Positions 1 to 6,218 of a stretch of 13,748 bases of DNA are shown piece by piece. Both the position numbers and the translations under genes were made by a program. Origin of the DNA: Actinomycetota bacterium. GTDB taxonomy: Bacteria > Actinomycetota > Thermoleophilia > Gaiellales > Gaiellaceae. Numbering within the stretch: position 1 is the first letter of the stretch; the number at the start of each line of letters is the position of its first letter. The notes under the pieces are model-generated. The model ran no database searches. It was given only the letters and a program-made list of their open reading frames with translations, and was not told where the DNA came from. The stretch spans positions 1 to 13,748 of the forward strand of contig VAXA01000163.1 of NCBI GenBank assembly GCA_005883365.1. Reading direction: 5' to 3'.

Positions 1-110
1 CCCACCAGACGCTCGTCTACGTCGACCTCGCCGAGCGGAAAGCCTGCCCCGTGCCGGACGCCTTCCGAGCACCCGTCCTCGCCTTCGAGGGCGACGATGT
101 CGACGCCTGA
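1..110 (+). CDS. C-terminal end of a probable 4HBT-type acyl-CoA thioesterase (5'-truncated by window)
   Basis: The frame with codons starting at position 3 is open from the window edge to TGA at 108-110 and encodes 35 residues beginning HQTLVYVDLAERK and ending FEGDDVDA. The HQTLVYVDL...PVPDAFR pattern resembles the last beta strand and tail of hot-dog-fold acyl-CoA thioesterases (4-hydroxybenzoyl-CoA thioesterase family), which hydrolyse acyl-CoA thioesters in the cytoplasm. The catalytic part lies outside the window, so this assignment rests on the tail alone. The gene overlaps the next start by 14 bp, so the two are probably co-transcribed and translationally coupled. Confidence 0.5.
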   Translation, partial: HQTLVYVDLAERKACPVPDAFRAPVLAFEGDDVDA

Positions 111-399
111 CGCCGACGAGCTCTTGCGGCAGGCCGTTGCGACGCTCGCCGTGCGCGAGGACTGCGCCTGGGCCGGGATCTTCTTCGTCGAGGAGGACCG
201 CCTCGTCCTCGGGCCGGAGGCCGGCACGCCGGATCCCGGTCGACGCACGACCGTGCCTGTGGTCTGGCGCGACACCCGGGTCGCGGAGCTCGCGGCAGAC
301 GGCGCCGTCGACCCGGCCGACCTCGAGACCGTCGCCGCGGAAATCGCCGACCTCTGCCTCGTCGGCTGGGACACCGGCGGCGAGTCGTGGGAGAGCTGA
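97..399 (+). CDS. Small GAF-like domain protein
   Basis: This encodes a 100-residue soluble protein without signal peptide or membrane segment. Residues 5-35 form a helix followed by a WAGIFFVEEDRLVLGPEAG strand pair, and residues 48-95 run TTVPVVWRDTRVAELAADG...AEIADLCLVGW. This is the typical run of GAF-family sensor domains, including free-methionine-sulfoxide-reductase-like GAF proteins. At 100 residues it is shorter than a full GAF domain (about 150) and has only two cysteines (C23, C87), so the redox-enzyme function is not supported. The ATG start lies 14 bp inside the preceding gene and has a GAGGG Shine-Dalgarno about 6 nt upstream. The specific ligand or role is unknown. Confidence 0.6.
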   Translation: MSTPDADELLRQAVATLAVREDCAWAGIFFVEEDRLVLGPEAGTPDPGRRTTVPVVWRDTRVAELAADGAVDPADLETVAAEIADLCLVGWDTGGESWES

Positions 400-482
400 T
401 CCGTCCCTCGTCCGGGGGAGATGGGCCGCATCACCACAGGCTTGTCCCTCGATAGGGGTAACCCGGGGCTCGGGCGGCTGTA

Positions 483-498
483 TCCCTCGATCGAGGGA
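483..498. terminator. Palindrome between convergent genes, candidate bidirectional terminator
   Basis: TCCCTCGATCGAGGGA is a perfect 16-bp palindrome placed 2 nt beyond the stop codon of rel (minus strand) and 83 nt beyond the stop of the plus-strand GAF-like gene. It can fold as a 6-bp stem with a GATC loop. Its left arm is a direct repeat of TCCCTCGAT at 445-453, which itself forms a CCCT-cgat-AGGG hairpin (446-457). Neither has a T-tract, which is common in GC-rich actinobacteria, so termination is inferred from position and symmetry only. Confidence 0.45.
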
Positions 499-500
499 AG

Positions 501-2705
501 CTAGGACGGGGTGACGCGGCGGGCGTCGAAGACGCCGTCGACGTTGCGGAGCGAGGAGAGCAGGCCGCGGAGCGCCTTGACGTCGCCGACCTCGGCCACG
601 TACCAGTTCCGGGCCATCTGGTCATCCACGCTCCCGCCGTAGGAGACGATGTTGGAACCGTGCTCCGCGAACGTCCGGGCCACGTCTTCGAGCAGGCGCG
701 GCCGGTCCCACGAGTCGACGGCGATCTGGACGCGGAAGCTCTGGCTGCCGCCTCCCTCCCACTCGACCGACGTGAACCGCTCGGGGTTGCGGCGGAGCGC
801 GCGCACGTTCGGGCAGTCGCCGCGGTGGATCGTGATCCCCTTGCCGAGCGAGATGTAGCCGACGATGTCGTCGCCGGGAACGGGTGTGCAGCACTTGGCG
901 AGCCGGACGAGGACGTCCTCGACACCGATCACGTTGATGCCGTAGCTGTCGCTGCCGGCCGCGTCGCGGGCGCGTGGCTTCTTGAGCGGGATCGGCTCCT
1001 CGGCGACCTCGCCGACCTTGAGCTGCTGCAGGACCTTGTCGACGATCTTCGACGCGGTCAGCTTCCCCGAGCCGAGCGCGATGTAGAAGTCCTCGGCCTT
1101 CTTGTAGCCGGACTCCCGGATCACCCCTGCGAGGACGGCGGAGCCGGCGAGCTTCTTGTAGGGGAGGTTCTGCGCCTTGAGCGAGTTCTCGAGCGTCTCG
1201 CGGCCCTTCGCCTCGAGATCCTCCTTCTGCTCACGGGAGAAGAACTGCCGGATCTTGTTGCGGGCGCGCGACGAGGCGGCGAGCGAGAGCCAGTCACGCG
1301 AGGGGCCGCGGGCGGCGGACTTGCCGGTGAGAATCTCGACGCGGTCGCCGCTGTGGAGGCGGTAGTGGAGCGGCACGATCCGCCCGTTCACCTTGGCGCC
1401 GACCGTGCGATGGCCGACGTCGGTGTGCACGGCGTAGGCGAAGTCGATCGGCGTCGCCCCGGCCGGCAGCGTCTTCACCTCGCCCTTCGGCGTGAAGACG
1501 AACACCTCCTCGTCGAAGAGGTCGGTGCGGAAGCTCTTCACGAACTCGCGCGCGTCGGACTCGTCGGCGTTGATGTCCATGAGCTGCCGCACCCAGGCGA
1601 GCCATTCCTCGCCGGGCTTGGCGCCGCGGTTCTTGTACGAGTACCAGTGCGCCGCGACCCCGAGCTCGGCGGTCTCCTGCATCTCCCGGGTCCGCACCTG
1701 GATCTCGAGGGGCCGGCCCTCCGGCCCGATGACTGTCGTATGGAGGGAGCGGTAGCCGTTGAACTTCGGCATCGCGATGTAGTCCTTGAAGCGGCCGGGC
1801 ATCGGCTTCCAGAGGGAGTGGATGAGCCCGAGCGCGCCGTAGCAGTCGCGCGTCCCCTCCTCGCCGTCCCGCTCCACCGTGACGCGCATCGCGGTCAGGT
1901 CGTAGATCTCGTTGAACTCGCGGCCCTTGCGGGCCATCTTGTCGTAGATCGAGTAGAAATGCTTCGCCCGGCCGGAGATGTCGACGGGGATGTCGACCTT
2001 CTCGAGCTCGCGCAGCAGCACGTCGGCAGCCTCGGCGACGTGTCCCTCGCGATCGGCACGGCGCTCGGCGACCATCGCCTTGATCTCCGCGTACTTGCGC
2101 GGGTGAAGCGTCTCGAACGCGAGGTCCTCGAGCTCCCACTTGAGCGCGTGGATGCCGAGCCGGTGCGCGAGTGGCGCATAGACCTCGAGCGCCTCCTTTG
2201 ACTTCTGGATCTGCTTCTGCTTGCCGAGGTACTCGATCGTGCGGAGGTTGTGGAGACGGTCGGCGAGCTTGACGAGGATGACGCGCACGTCCTCGGCCAT
2301 CGCCACCACCATCTTGCGGTAGTTCTCCGCCTCCGCCTGCTCCCGGGTCTGGAACTGCACGCGGGTCAGCTTCGTGACGCCGTCGACGAGCGCCGCGATC
2401 TCGTCGCCGAAGTCGTCGCGCAGGGTCTCGAGCTCGACACCGGTGTCCTCGACGACGTCGTGGAGGAGCGCGGCGGCGATCGTCTGCTCGTCGAGCCGCA
2501 GGCCGGCGCAGATCGTGGCGACGCCGACGGGATGCGTGATGAACGGCTCGCCGGAGCGGCGCTGCTGCCCCTCGTGCGCGGCGGCCGCGAACCGGAAGGC
2601 GCGGGTGACGAGCTCGACGTCGACGTCCGCGTGCTGGGCGGCGAGCTCGGCGAGCAGCCCCTCGAGGAGCTCCTCGTGCCTCTCACCTGCCTCGACGGTC
2701 GTCAC
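501..2705 (-). CDS. rel: Bifunctional (p)ppGpp synthetase/hydrolase Rel
   Basis: This encodes a long RelA/SpoT homologue that makes (p)ppGpp from ATP and GTP/GDP when ribosomes stall, and degrades it. With the GTG start at 2705 the protein has 734 residues. The N-terminal HD hydrolase domain keeps HPVGVA (58-63), LLHD (H82, D83) and KLADRLHN (146-153), so hydrolase activity is expected. The synthetase domain carries RFKD (305-308), the RxKD form typical of bifunctional enzymes rather than the ExDD of dedicated RelA, followed by GYRSLHT (317-323) and EIQVRT (334-339). A TGS domain (about 400-462), the CC zinc-finger-type motif (605-606) and a C-terminal ACT domain (about 657-734) follow. The frame stays open to a GTG at 2858 and has an ATG at 2744. 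I chose 2705 because TACACT lies exactly 6 nt upstream, as for other leaderless genes here, and conserved sequence begins right after it. Confidence 0.95.
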   Translation of the reverse strand: MTTVEAGERHEELLEGLLAELAAQHADVDVELVTRAFRFAAAAHEGQQRRSGEPFITHPVGVATICAGLRLDEQTIAAALLHDVVEDTGVELETLRDDFGDEIAALVDGVTKLTRVQFQTREQAEAENYRKMVVAMAEDVRVILVKLADRLHNLRTIEYLGKQKQIQKSKEALEVYAPLAHRLGIHALKWELEDLAFETLHPRKYAEIKAMVAERRADREGHVAEAADVLLRELEKVDIPVDISGRAKHFYSIYDKMARKGREFNEIYDLTAMRVTVERDGEEGTRDCYGALGLIHSLWKPMPGRFKDYIAMPKFNGYRSLHTTVIGPEGRPLEIQVRTREMQETAELGVAAHWYSYKNRGAKPGEEWLAWVRQLMDINADESDAREFVKSFRTDLFDEEVFVFTPKGEVKTLPAGATPIDFAYAVHTDVGHRTVGAKVNGRIVPLHYRLHSGDRVEILTGKSAARGPSRDWLSLAASSRARNKIRQFFSREQKEDLEAKGRETLENSLKAQNLPYKKLAGSAVLAGVIRESGYKKAEDFYIALGSGKLTASKIVDKVLQQLKVGEVAEEPIPLKKPRARDAAGSDSYGINVIGVEDVLVRLAKCCTPVPGDDIVGYISLGKGITIHRGDCPNVRALRRNPERFTSVEWEGGGSQSFRVQIAVDSWDRPRLLEDVARTFAEHGSNIVSYGGSVDDQMARNWYVAEVGDVKALRGLLSSLRNVDGVFDARRVTPS

Positions 2706-2711
2706 TTCCTC

Positions 2712-2717
2712 AGTGTA
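2712..2717 (-). promoter_or_regulatory. -10 box TACACT of rel, leaderless start
   Basis: On the minus strand TACACT is followed by the 6-nt spacer gaggaa and then GTG at 2705. This is the TANNNT plus 6-7 nt arrangement that places the transcription start on the start codon. No convincing -35 hexamer is visible. The same GAGGAA spacer looks like a Shine-Dalgarno but would be only 1-2 nt from the GTG, too close to work well. Confidence 0.55.
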
Positions 2718-2740
2718 CTCCCGGGTTTCTCGGCTAATCC

Positions 2741-2787
2741 GCATGGAAGGAACGGTCGATAGATGATCGAAATGACGCGTTCCATGC
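2741..2787. repeat. Nested inverted repeat upstream of rel
   Basis: GCATGGAA (2741-2748) and TTCCATGC (2780-2787) are perfect 8-bp inverted arms 31 nt apart. Between them TCGAT (2756-2760) and ATCGA (2766-2770) form an inner 5-bp stem with an AGATG loop, and GGAACG/CGTTCC (2749-2754, 2778-2783) is a third pairing. The segment lies between the GNAT stop and the rel -10 box and is richer in A/T than its surroundings. It could end the recJ-GNAT transcript or bind a regulator of rel; the sequence does not decide between these. Confidence 0.5.
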
Positions 2788-2863
2788 CTGGATTTCGCCA
2801 TTTCTGGAGGCGCCGCACCGTCGTCCGCCTCGCGCGGGCGCTCGCCTTCTCGCTGCACGCGCG

Positions 2864-3361
2864 CTAGTCGCGAAAGGCGTTGCTGTACTCGACACGGCCC
2901 CGGGGCAGCTCGCCCTCAGGGTCGAGCAAGGCGACCTGGAATGGCCGGGACCGCCAGCCCGCCGGCGGCAGCAACCCGAGCGGCTCTGCCTGGAGGAAGC
3001 CGAACCGCTCGTAATAGGCGGGATCGCCGACGAGGGCCACGCAAGGCGCGCCAAGACGGCGAGCGCCGGCGAGGGCAGCGTCGACGAGAGTGCTGCCGAT
3101 CCCCTCGCCTTGGCGTTCCGGCACCACGCCGATCGGACCGAGCAGGAAGATCGGCTCTCCAGACGGCTCCACATGGCCGCGACTCACGATCACGTGGCCG
3201 ACGACGGCGCCTCCATCCTCGGCCACGAGCGAGAGCTCGGGAATGTAGGCGTCGCTGCCGCGCAGGTCGTCCACGATCTGCGCATCGCGATCTATCCCGA
3301 AGGCTGCGGTCTCGACGGCGCGGATCGCGACCTCGTCGCCTGCGCGTTCCGTACGGATCAC
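2864..3361 (-). CDS. GNAT family N-acetyltransferase (YhbS-like)
   Basis: This encodes a 165-residue single-domain acetyltransferase that would transfer acetyl from acetyl-CoA to an amine; the substrate is unknown. The fold signature is complete: an N-terminal helix region with IRAVETAAFG (13-22), the strand VVGHVIVS (53-60), then the acetyl-CoA pyrophosphate loop GPIGVVPERQGEGIGSTLV (75-93, Q/RxxGxG/A form) and the C-terminal DPAYYERFGF (113-122), typical of the YhbS group. It starts with GTG at 3361 inside the last codons of recJ (GTGA overlap at 3358-3361) and has no Shine-Dalgarno, so it is probably translated by termination-reinitiation from recJ. A direct functional link to RecJ or Rel is not evident. 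Confidence 0.85.
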   Translation of the reverse strand: MIRTERAGDEVAIRAVETAAFGIDRDAQIVDDLRGSDAYIPELSLVAEDGGAVVGHVIVSRGHVEPSGEPIFLLGPIGVVPERQGEGIGSTLVDAALAGARRLGAPCVALVGDPAYYERFGFLQAEPLGLLPPAGWRSRPFQVALLDPEGELPRGRVEYSNAFRD

Positions 3362-5238
3362 GCCGCCGCGGCGAGGGGCGGCTCGGCCGCGAGCAGCTCG
3401 CGGAACCGCCGCGACTCGAGCAGGTCGCGGCGAGGGCCGCCCTCGACCACGCCGAGCTCGGTGAAGATCGCCCGCGCCGCGGCGTCACGCGCAGCCTCGG
3501 GCTTCTTCCACTCTGCGGTCAACCAGGCGTGCAGCTCGCGGTAGCGGGGCGCGGCCGCGAAGATCCTCCGGACGACGAGCTGCGGTGCGACCGTGCCGTT
3601 CCAGTGGTTCTCCTCGAGCCGGAACGCGACGTCGTAGAGGGCTTCCGGCCGCAGCACGTCGAGGCGCGACCCTTGACCGAAGGCAATCGCACTGCCTCCG
3701 TCTCTCCCCTCCCGCCGGATGCGGAAGCGAAGATGCTTGCCGTCGCCGACGGTCGCGAGCTCTGCCAGCCCGCACCCTGGGGCAAGCAGCGTCGGCGCAG
3801 GATTGCCGAGCCCGAACGGCGCGAGCCTCGCAAGCTCCGCGCAGAGGTCGAGGGAGAGGTCGGCGCCGCGCGTGACGATGGCGTCGATCGACGTCAACGG
3901 CTCGAGGTCCTCCTCTGCGAGGACCGCGGCCGCCTGCTCGGCAAACGCGTCGGCGAAGGCTTCGACGTTCTCCTCCGCGATCGACAGGCCCGCGGCGGCT
4001 CGGTGGCCGCCCCAGCGCCCAAGCAGTCCGGCGCACGCACCGAGTGCGGCGTGCAGGTCGAAGGTGGGGATCGACCGGCCGGACCCCTTCCAGTCGCCGT
4101 CTGTCCCTGCGATGAGCACGACCGGCCGGTGGTAGCGCTCGACGAGCCGCGACGCGACGATTCCGATCACGCCCTCGTGCCAATCGGCGCCGGCCACGGC
4201 ATACGCGCGCCGGGCGCGCCTTTCCGGCGGCCACTCTTCGACCTGGGCCACGGCCTCCCGGAGGATCCGGCCCTCTACCGCCTGGCGCTCGCGGTTCAGC
4301 TCCTCGAGGGAGTCGGCCAGCCTGCGCGCCTCCGCCTCGTCCTCGGTGAGCAGGAGCTCGAGCGCCTCGCGCGGGTGGCCGAGGCGTCCCGCTGCGTTCA
4401 GGCGCGGGGCGAGGCGGAACCCGACGGCCCCTGCATCGGCGGCAGCTGGGTCCACGCTCGCGCTCTGCATGAGCGCGCGAAGACCGGGTTTCCCCGTGCG
4501 CGCGAGGGCGCGCAGGCCGGCGATCGCAAACGAGCGGTTCTCGTCTACGAGCGGGACGACGTCGGCGATCGTCGCGAGCGCGACGAGGTCGAGGTGTCGG
4601 CGCGGCACCTCGCTGTCGACGCCGAAGAGGGCCTGCCCGAGCTTGTAGACGACGCCGGTGCCGCACAGCTCGGGGAACGGATACAGCGAGGGCCGGGTCG
4701 CGACGATGGGGCAGTCTGGCAGCGTCTCGGCGGGCCGGTGATGGTCGGTGACGATGACGTCGAGACCGCGTTCCTTCGCCTCGGCCACCTCAGCGACGGC
4801 CGTGATGCCGCAGTCGACGGTGAGGACGAGCCCACAGCCGTCGTCTGCAAGACGGGCGAGCGTCTCGCTCCGCACGCCGTAGCCCTCGTCGAAGCGGCTC
4901 GGCAGATGCCAGACGACCTCAGCGCCGAGCTCGCGCAGCAGGAGGACGGCGAGCGCGGTGGCGGAGATGCCGTCGACGTCATAGTCGCCGTGGACGCAGA
5001 TCCGGCGACCTTGCTCCACGGCGGCGCGGATGTGCGCGCACGCAGCCTTCATGTCGCCGAGCAGGAACGGGTCGTGCGGGGGCTGCTCCCCGTCGAGGAA
5101 ACGCCTAGCGACGGCCGGATCGGAGTAGCCGCGCCGGAGGAGTACGGCGGCGGTCAGCTCCGAGATCCCGAGCGTGCGAACGAGCTCGGCCTGGCCGGCG
5201 GGCGGGCAATCGGAGAGTGTCCAGGTGCCTTCGTGCAT
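3358..5238 (-). CDS. recJ: Single-stranded-DNA-specific 5'-3' exonuclease RecJ
   Basis: RecJ degrades single-stranded DNA 5' to 3' in RecF-pathway recombination, mismatch and base excision repair, using two Mn ions. All DHH-family motifs are present in the 626-residue product: HGDYDVDG (83-90), VDCG (141-144), TDHH (164-167) and LATIADVVPL (221-230). The DHHA1 half has PRLNAAGRLG (278-287), WHEGVIGIVASRL (353-365), GSGRSI (385-390) and GGHRAAAGLSI (410-420). A C-terminal OB-like region follows to residue 560. The ATG at 5238 was chosen because the normal RecJ N-terminus begins there and TAGCTT lies 8 nt upstream; the frame is open to 5352, but that extension looks non-coding. The gene leads a transcript with the GNAT gene. 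In many bacteria recJ lies near secDF and rel, as here near rel. Confidence 0.94.
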   Translation of the reverse strand: MHEGTWTLSDCPPAGQAELVRTLGISELTAAVLLRRGYSDPAVARRFLDGEQPPHDPFLLGDMKAACAHIRAAVEQGRRICVHGDYDVDGISATALAVLLLRELGAEVVWHLPSRFDEGYGVRSETLARLADDGCGLVLTVDCGITAVAEVAEAKERGLDVIVTDHHRPAETLPDCPIVATRPSLYPFPELCGTGVVYKLGQALFGVDSEVPRRHLDLVALATIADVVPLVDENRSFAIAGLRALARTGKPGLRALMQSASVDPAAADAGAVGFRLAPRLNAAGRLGHPREALELLLTEDEAEARRLADSLEELNRERQAVEGRILREAVAQVEEWPPERRARRAYAVAGADWHEGVIGIVASRLVERYHRPVVLIAGTDGDWKGSGRSIPTFDLHAALGACAGLLGRWGGHRAAAGLSIAEENVEAFADAFAEQAAAVLAEEDLEPLTSIDAIVTRGADLSLDLCAELARLAPFGLGNPAPTLLAPGCGLAELATVGDGKHLRFRIRREGRDGGSAIAFGQGSRLDVLRPEALYDVAFRLEENHWNGTVAPQLVVRRIFAAAPRYRELHAWLTAEWKKPEAARDAAARAIFTELGVVEGGPRRDLLESRRFRELLAAEPPLAAAA

Positions 5239-5246
5239 CTGTGGCC

Positions 5247-5252
5247 AAGCTA
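5247..5252 (-). promoter_or_regulatory. -10 box TAGCTT of recJ
   Basis: On the minus strand TAGCTT (TANNNT form) is followed by 8 nt and then the ATG at 5238. The spacing allows a leaderless transcript or a 1-2 nt leader. No Shine-Dalgarno is present upstream of this ATG, which agrees with leaderless initiation. It is the weakest member of the set because the spacer is longer than in the others. Confidence 0.4.
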
Positions 5253-5381
5253 CGGGGACGGGCGGACGGAGCTGGCGCTCCAACCTGTCCGGCTCGGACG
5301 GCTGTAGGCGGACTGCCGGCCTTCCGTGACGAAGCCGCGACGCTGCGGTCACGCTCGGCCGGGCACACTCTCGCTGTCCCC

Positions 5382-5400
5382 GGGTGGGTGGGGGTTTGGG
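5382..5400 (+). other. G-quadruplex motif in the recJ upstream region
   Basis: GGGTGGGTGGGGGTTTGGG has four G-tracts of at least three with loops of 1, 1 and 3 nt, which is the canonical form of a stable parallel quadruplex. It lies about 130 bp upstream of the recJ promoter and just ahead of a possible small ORF on the same strand. The rest of the 5239-5433 interval shows no other gene-like signal. Confidence 0.6.
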
Positions 5401-5422
5401 ATGGAGTAAGAGAGGAGGCCCG

Positions 5423-5503
5423 ATGGCCGCACCCTCCCCGAACGAGTTGCTAGCCGCCCTCGTTCGGGAGCTTGACGCCGAGCACCGTCAGCAGGACGAG
5501 TAG
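5423..5503 (+). CDS. Possible 26-residue small protein with Shine-Dalgarno
   Basis: ATG at 5423 opens a 26-codon frame ending at TAG 5501-5503. The peptide starts MAAPSPNELLAALVREL and continues as a charged helix ending EHRQQDE, so it would be a short acidic amphipathic helix. AGAGGAGG precedes the ATG with GGAGG 4 nt away, one of the best ribosome sites in the window. The last two thirds are antisense to the 3' end of the 95-aa membrane protein gene. No -10 box at leaderless distance is visible. It could be a chance frame; I cannot recognise a family. Confidence 0.25.
   Translation: MAAPSPNELLAALVRELDAEHRQQDE
5434..5470 (-). terminator. Hairpin spanning the stop codon of the 95-aa membrane protein gene
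   Basis: CTCCCCGAACGAG (5434-5446) pairs with CTCGTTCGGGAG (5459-5470) over 12 bp with a single bulged C, around a 12-nt loop that contains the stop codon at 5450-5452. There is no T-tract. Its position at the end of the minus-strand gene suggests a terminator or 3'-end protecting structure. On the plus strand the same arms lie inside the possible 26-aa ORF. Confidence 0.5.
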
Positions 5504-5737
5504 GCCGAGGCCGAGCACCCAGTAGGCGAGGACGCGGCGCGGGTGGCGCGACTCCCGCAGCGAGGAGAGCGCGACCTTCCCCCACAGGAGCACGAGACCG
5601 ACTGCGGCGAGGCCGCCGACGACGATCACGGGCGCGAGAGAGACCGCCTTCTCGAACGGCCACGAGAGCGCCCACGCGGTCAGCGTGACGAGGCCGAGCA
5701 CGGCGACGAGCGCCGCCGCATAGCGGAGTATCCGCAC
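5450..5737 (-). CDS. Small three-helix membrane protein, function unknown
   Basis: This encodes a 95-residue protein that is almost entirely membrane: helices at about residues 6-24, 31-50 and 68-88, with a basic loop KVALSSLRESRHPRRVL between helices 2 and 3 and a short KLPNEGG tail. There are no catalytic motifs. The GTG at 5737 is preferred over an upstream in-frame TTG at 5776, because TACCCT sits exactly 6 nt before the GTG. The TTG would also lie inside the divergent gene. I do not recognise a family; its size and place between the ruv operon and rel are where yajC often lies in actinobacteria, but it has three helices and no YajC pattern. Confidence 0.72.
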   Translation of the reverse strand: MRILRYAAALVAVLGLVTLTAWALSWPFEKAVSLAPVIVVGGLAAVGLVLLWGKVALSSLRESRHPRRVLAYWVLGLGLLVLLTVLGVKLPNEGG

Positions 5738-5743
5738 CGGGCC

Positions 5744-5749
5744 AGGGTA
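5744..5749 (-). promoter_or_regulatory. -10 box TACCCT of the 95-aa membrane protein gene
   Basis: On the minus strand TACCCT is followed by the 6-nt spacer ggcccg and then GTG at 5737. This is a leaderless arrangement. It overlaps the -10 box of the divergent gene and shares its TA pair (5748-5749). Confidence 0.6.
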
Positions 5750-5753
5750 CGCT
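5748..5753 (+). promoter_or_regulatory. -10 box TACGCT of the 152-aa protein gene
   Basis: On the plus strand TACGCT is followed by the 6-nt spacer tcgcgc and then GTG at 5760, the mirror image of the arrangement on the other strand. The two start codons are only 22 bp apart, so there is no room for conventional leaders. Each promoter's upstream element would lie inside the opposite gene. Confidence 0.6.
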
Positions 5754-5759
5754 TCGCGC

Positions 5760-6218
5760 GTGGAAGCGGCCGGCAACTACCACTCCGGCGACGACTACAT
5801 CGTCGAGTTCCTCGGCTACCGCTTCTCCTTCAACAGCCTCGACTTCGAGGAGCGCGTGACGGCCGCCGCCGTCCGGCTCGGGCTCGTTGCCGGCCCCGAG
5901 CTGGACGAGGACGAGACCGCCGACCTCGTCGAGCTCGTCGAGCGCGACGCGATCGAGGTGCCCCGAAGCGCGCTCGGCGAATACCTCGTCCGCCACTGGG
6001 ACGCGCTCGCCCTCGTCCGCGGCGAGTCGCTCGTCTACTGGCTGAAGAAGCTCGTCTTCCGCGGCGCGTGGCTCGATCACCGGGTCAAGGAGGGCCTGCT
6101 GGAGGTGGGATGGGACGACGAGCGACAGGACTTCACGTTTGCGGACACGAACGGCGGCCGCGCCCTGCTGGAGCTCCTCCCCACCCCGAGCTGGCACGAG
6201 CTCCAGTACCGGCCGTGA
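5760..6218 (+). CDS. Conserved-looking soluble protein of unknown function
   Basis: This encodes a 152-residue acidic protein without signal peptide or membrane helix. It begins VEAAGNYHSGDDYIVEFLGYRFSF; the middle is helical and acidic (LDEDETADLVELVERDAIEV) and the end is rich in tryptophan and aromatic residues (SLVYWLKKLVFRGAWLDHRV, PSWHELQYRP). I recognise no family or catalytic motif. The GTG start is supported by TACGCT 6 nt upstream, giving a leaderless mRNA. Its stop overlaps the next start as TGATG, so it is co-transcribed and probably translationally coupled with the 259-aa membrane protein, hinting that the two act together. Confidence 0.78.
   Translation: MEAAGNYHSGDDYIVEFLGYRFSFNSLDFEERVTAAAVRLGLVAGPELDEDETADLVELVERDAIEVPRSALGEYLVRHWDALALVRGESLVYWLKKLVFRGAWLDHRVKEGLLEVGWDDERQDFTFADTNGGRALLELLPTPSWHELQYRP

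Noticed and set aside
660..2201. Long plus-strand open frame opposite rel
   Set aside because: Complementary to conserved Rel domains; its repeats of Leu/Val/Glu/Asp arise from the codon structure of the opposite strand.
2941..5307. Long plus-strand open frame opposite recJ and the GNAT gene
   Set aside because: Antisense shadow of two well-supported genes; no domain-like sequence, extreme Arg/Gly/Ala content.
5239..5352. 38-residue N-terminal extension of recJ
   Set aside because: No conserved sequence, Arg/Pro-rich, and a TANNNT box at 5247-5252 marks a promoter inside it.
5738..5776. TTG start at 5776 for the 95-aa membrane protein
   Set aside because: It would overlap the divergent 152-aa coding sequence and ignore the -10 box placed 6 nt from GTG 5737.
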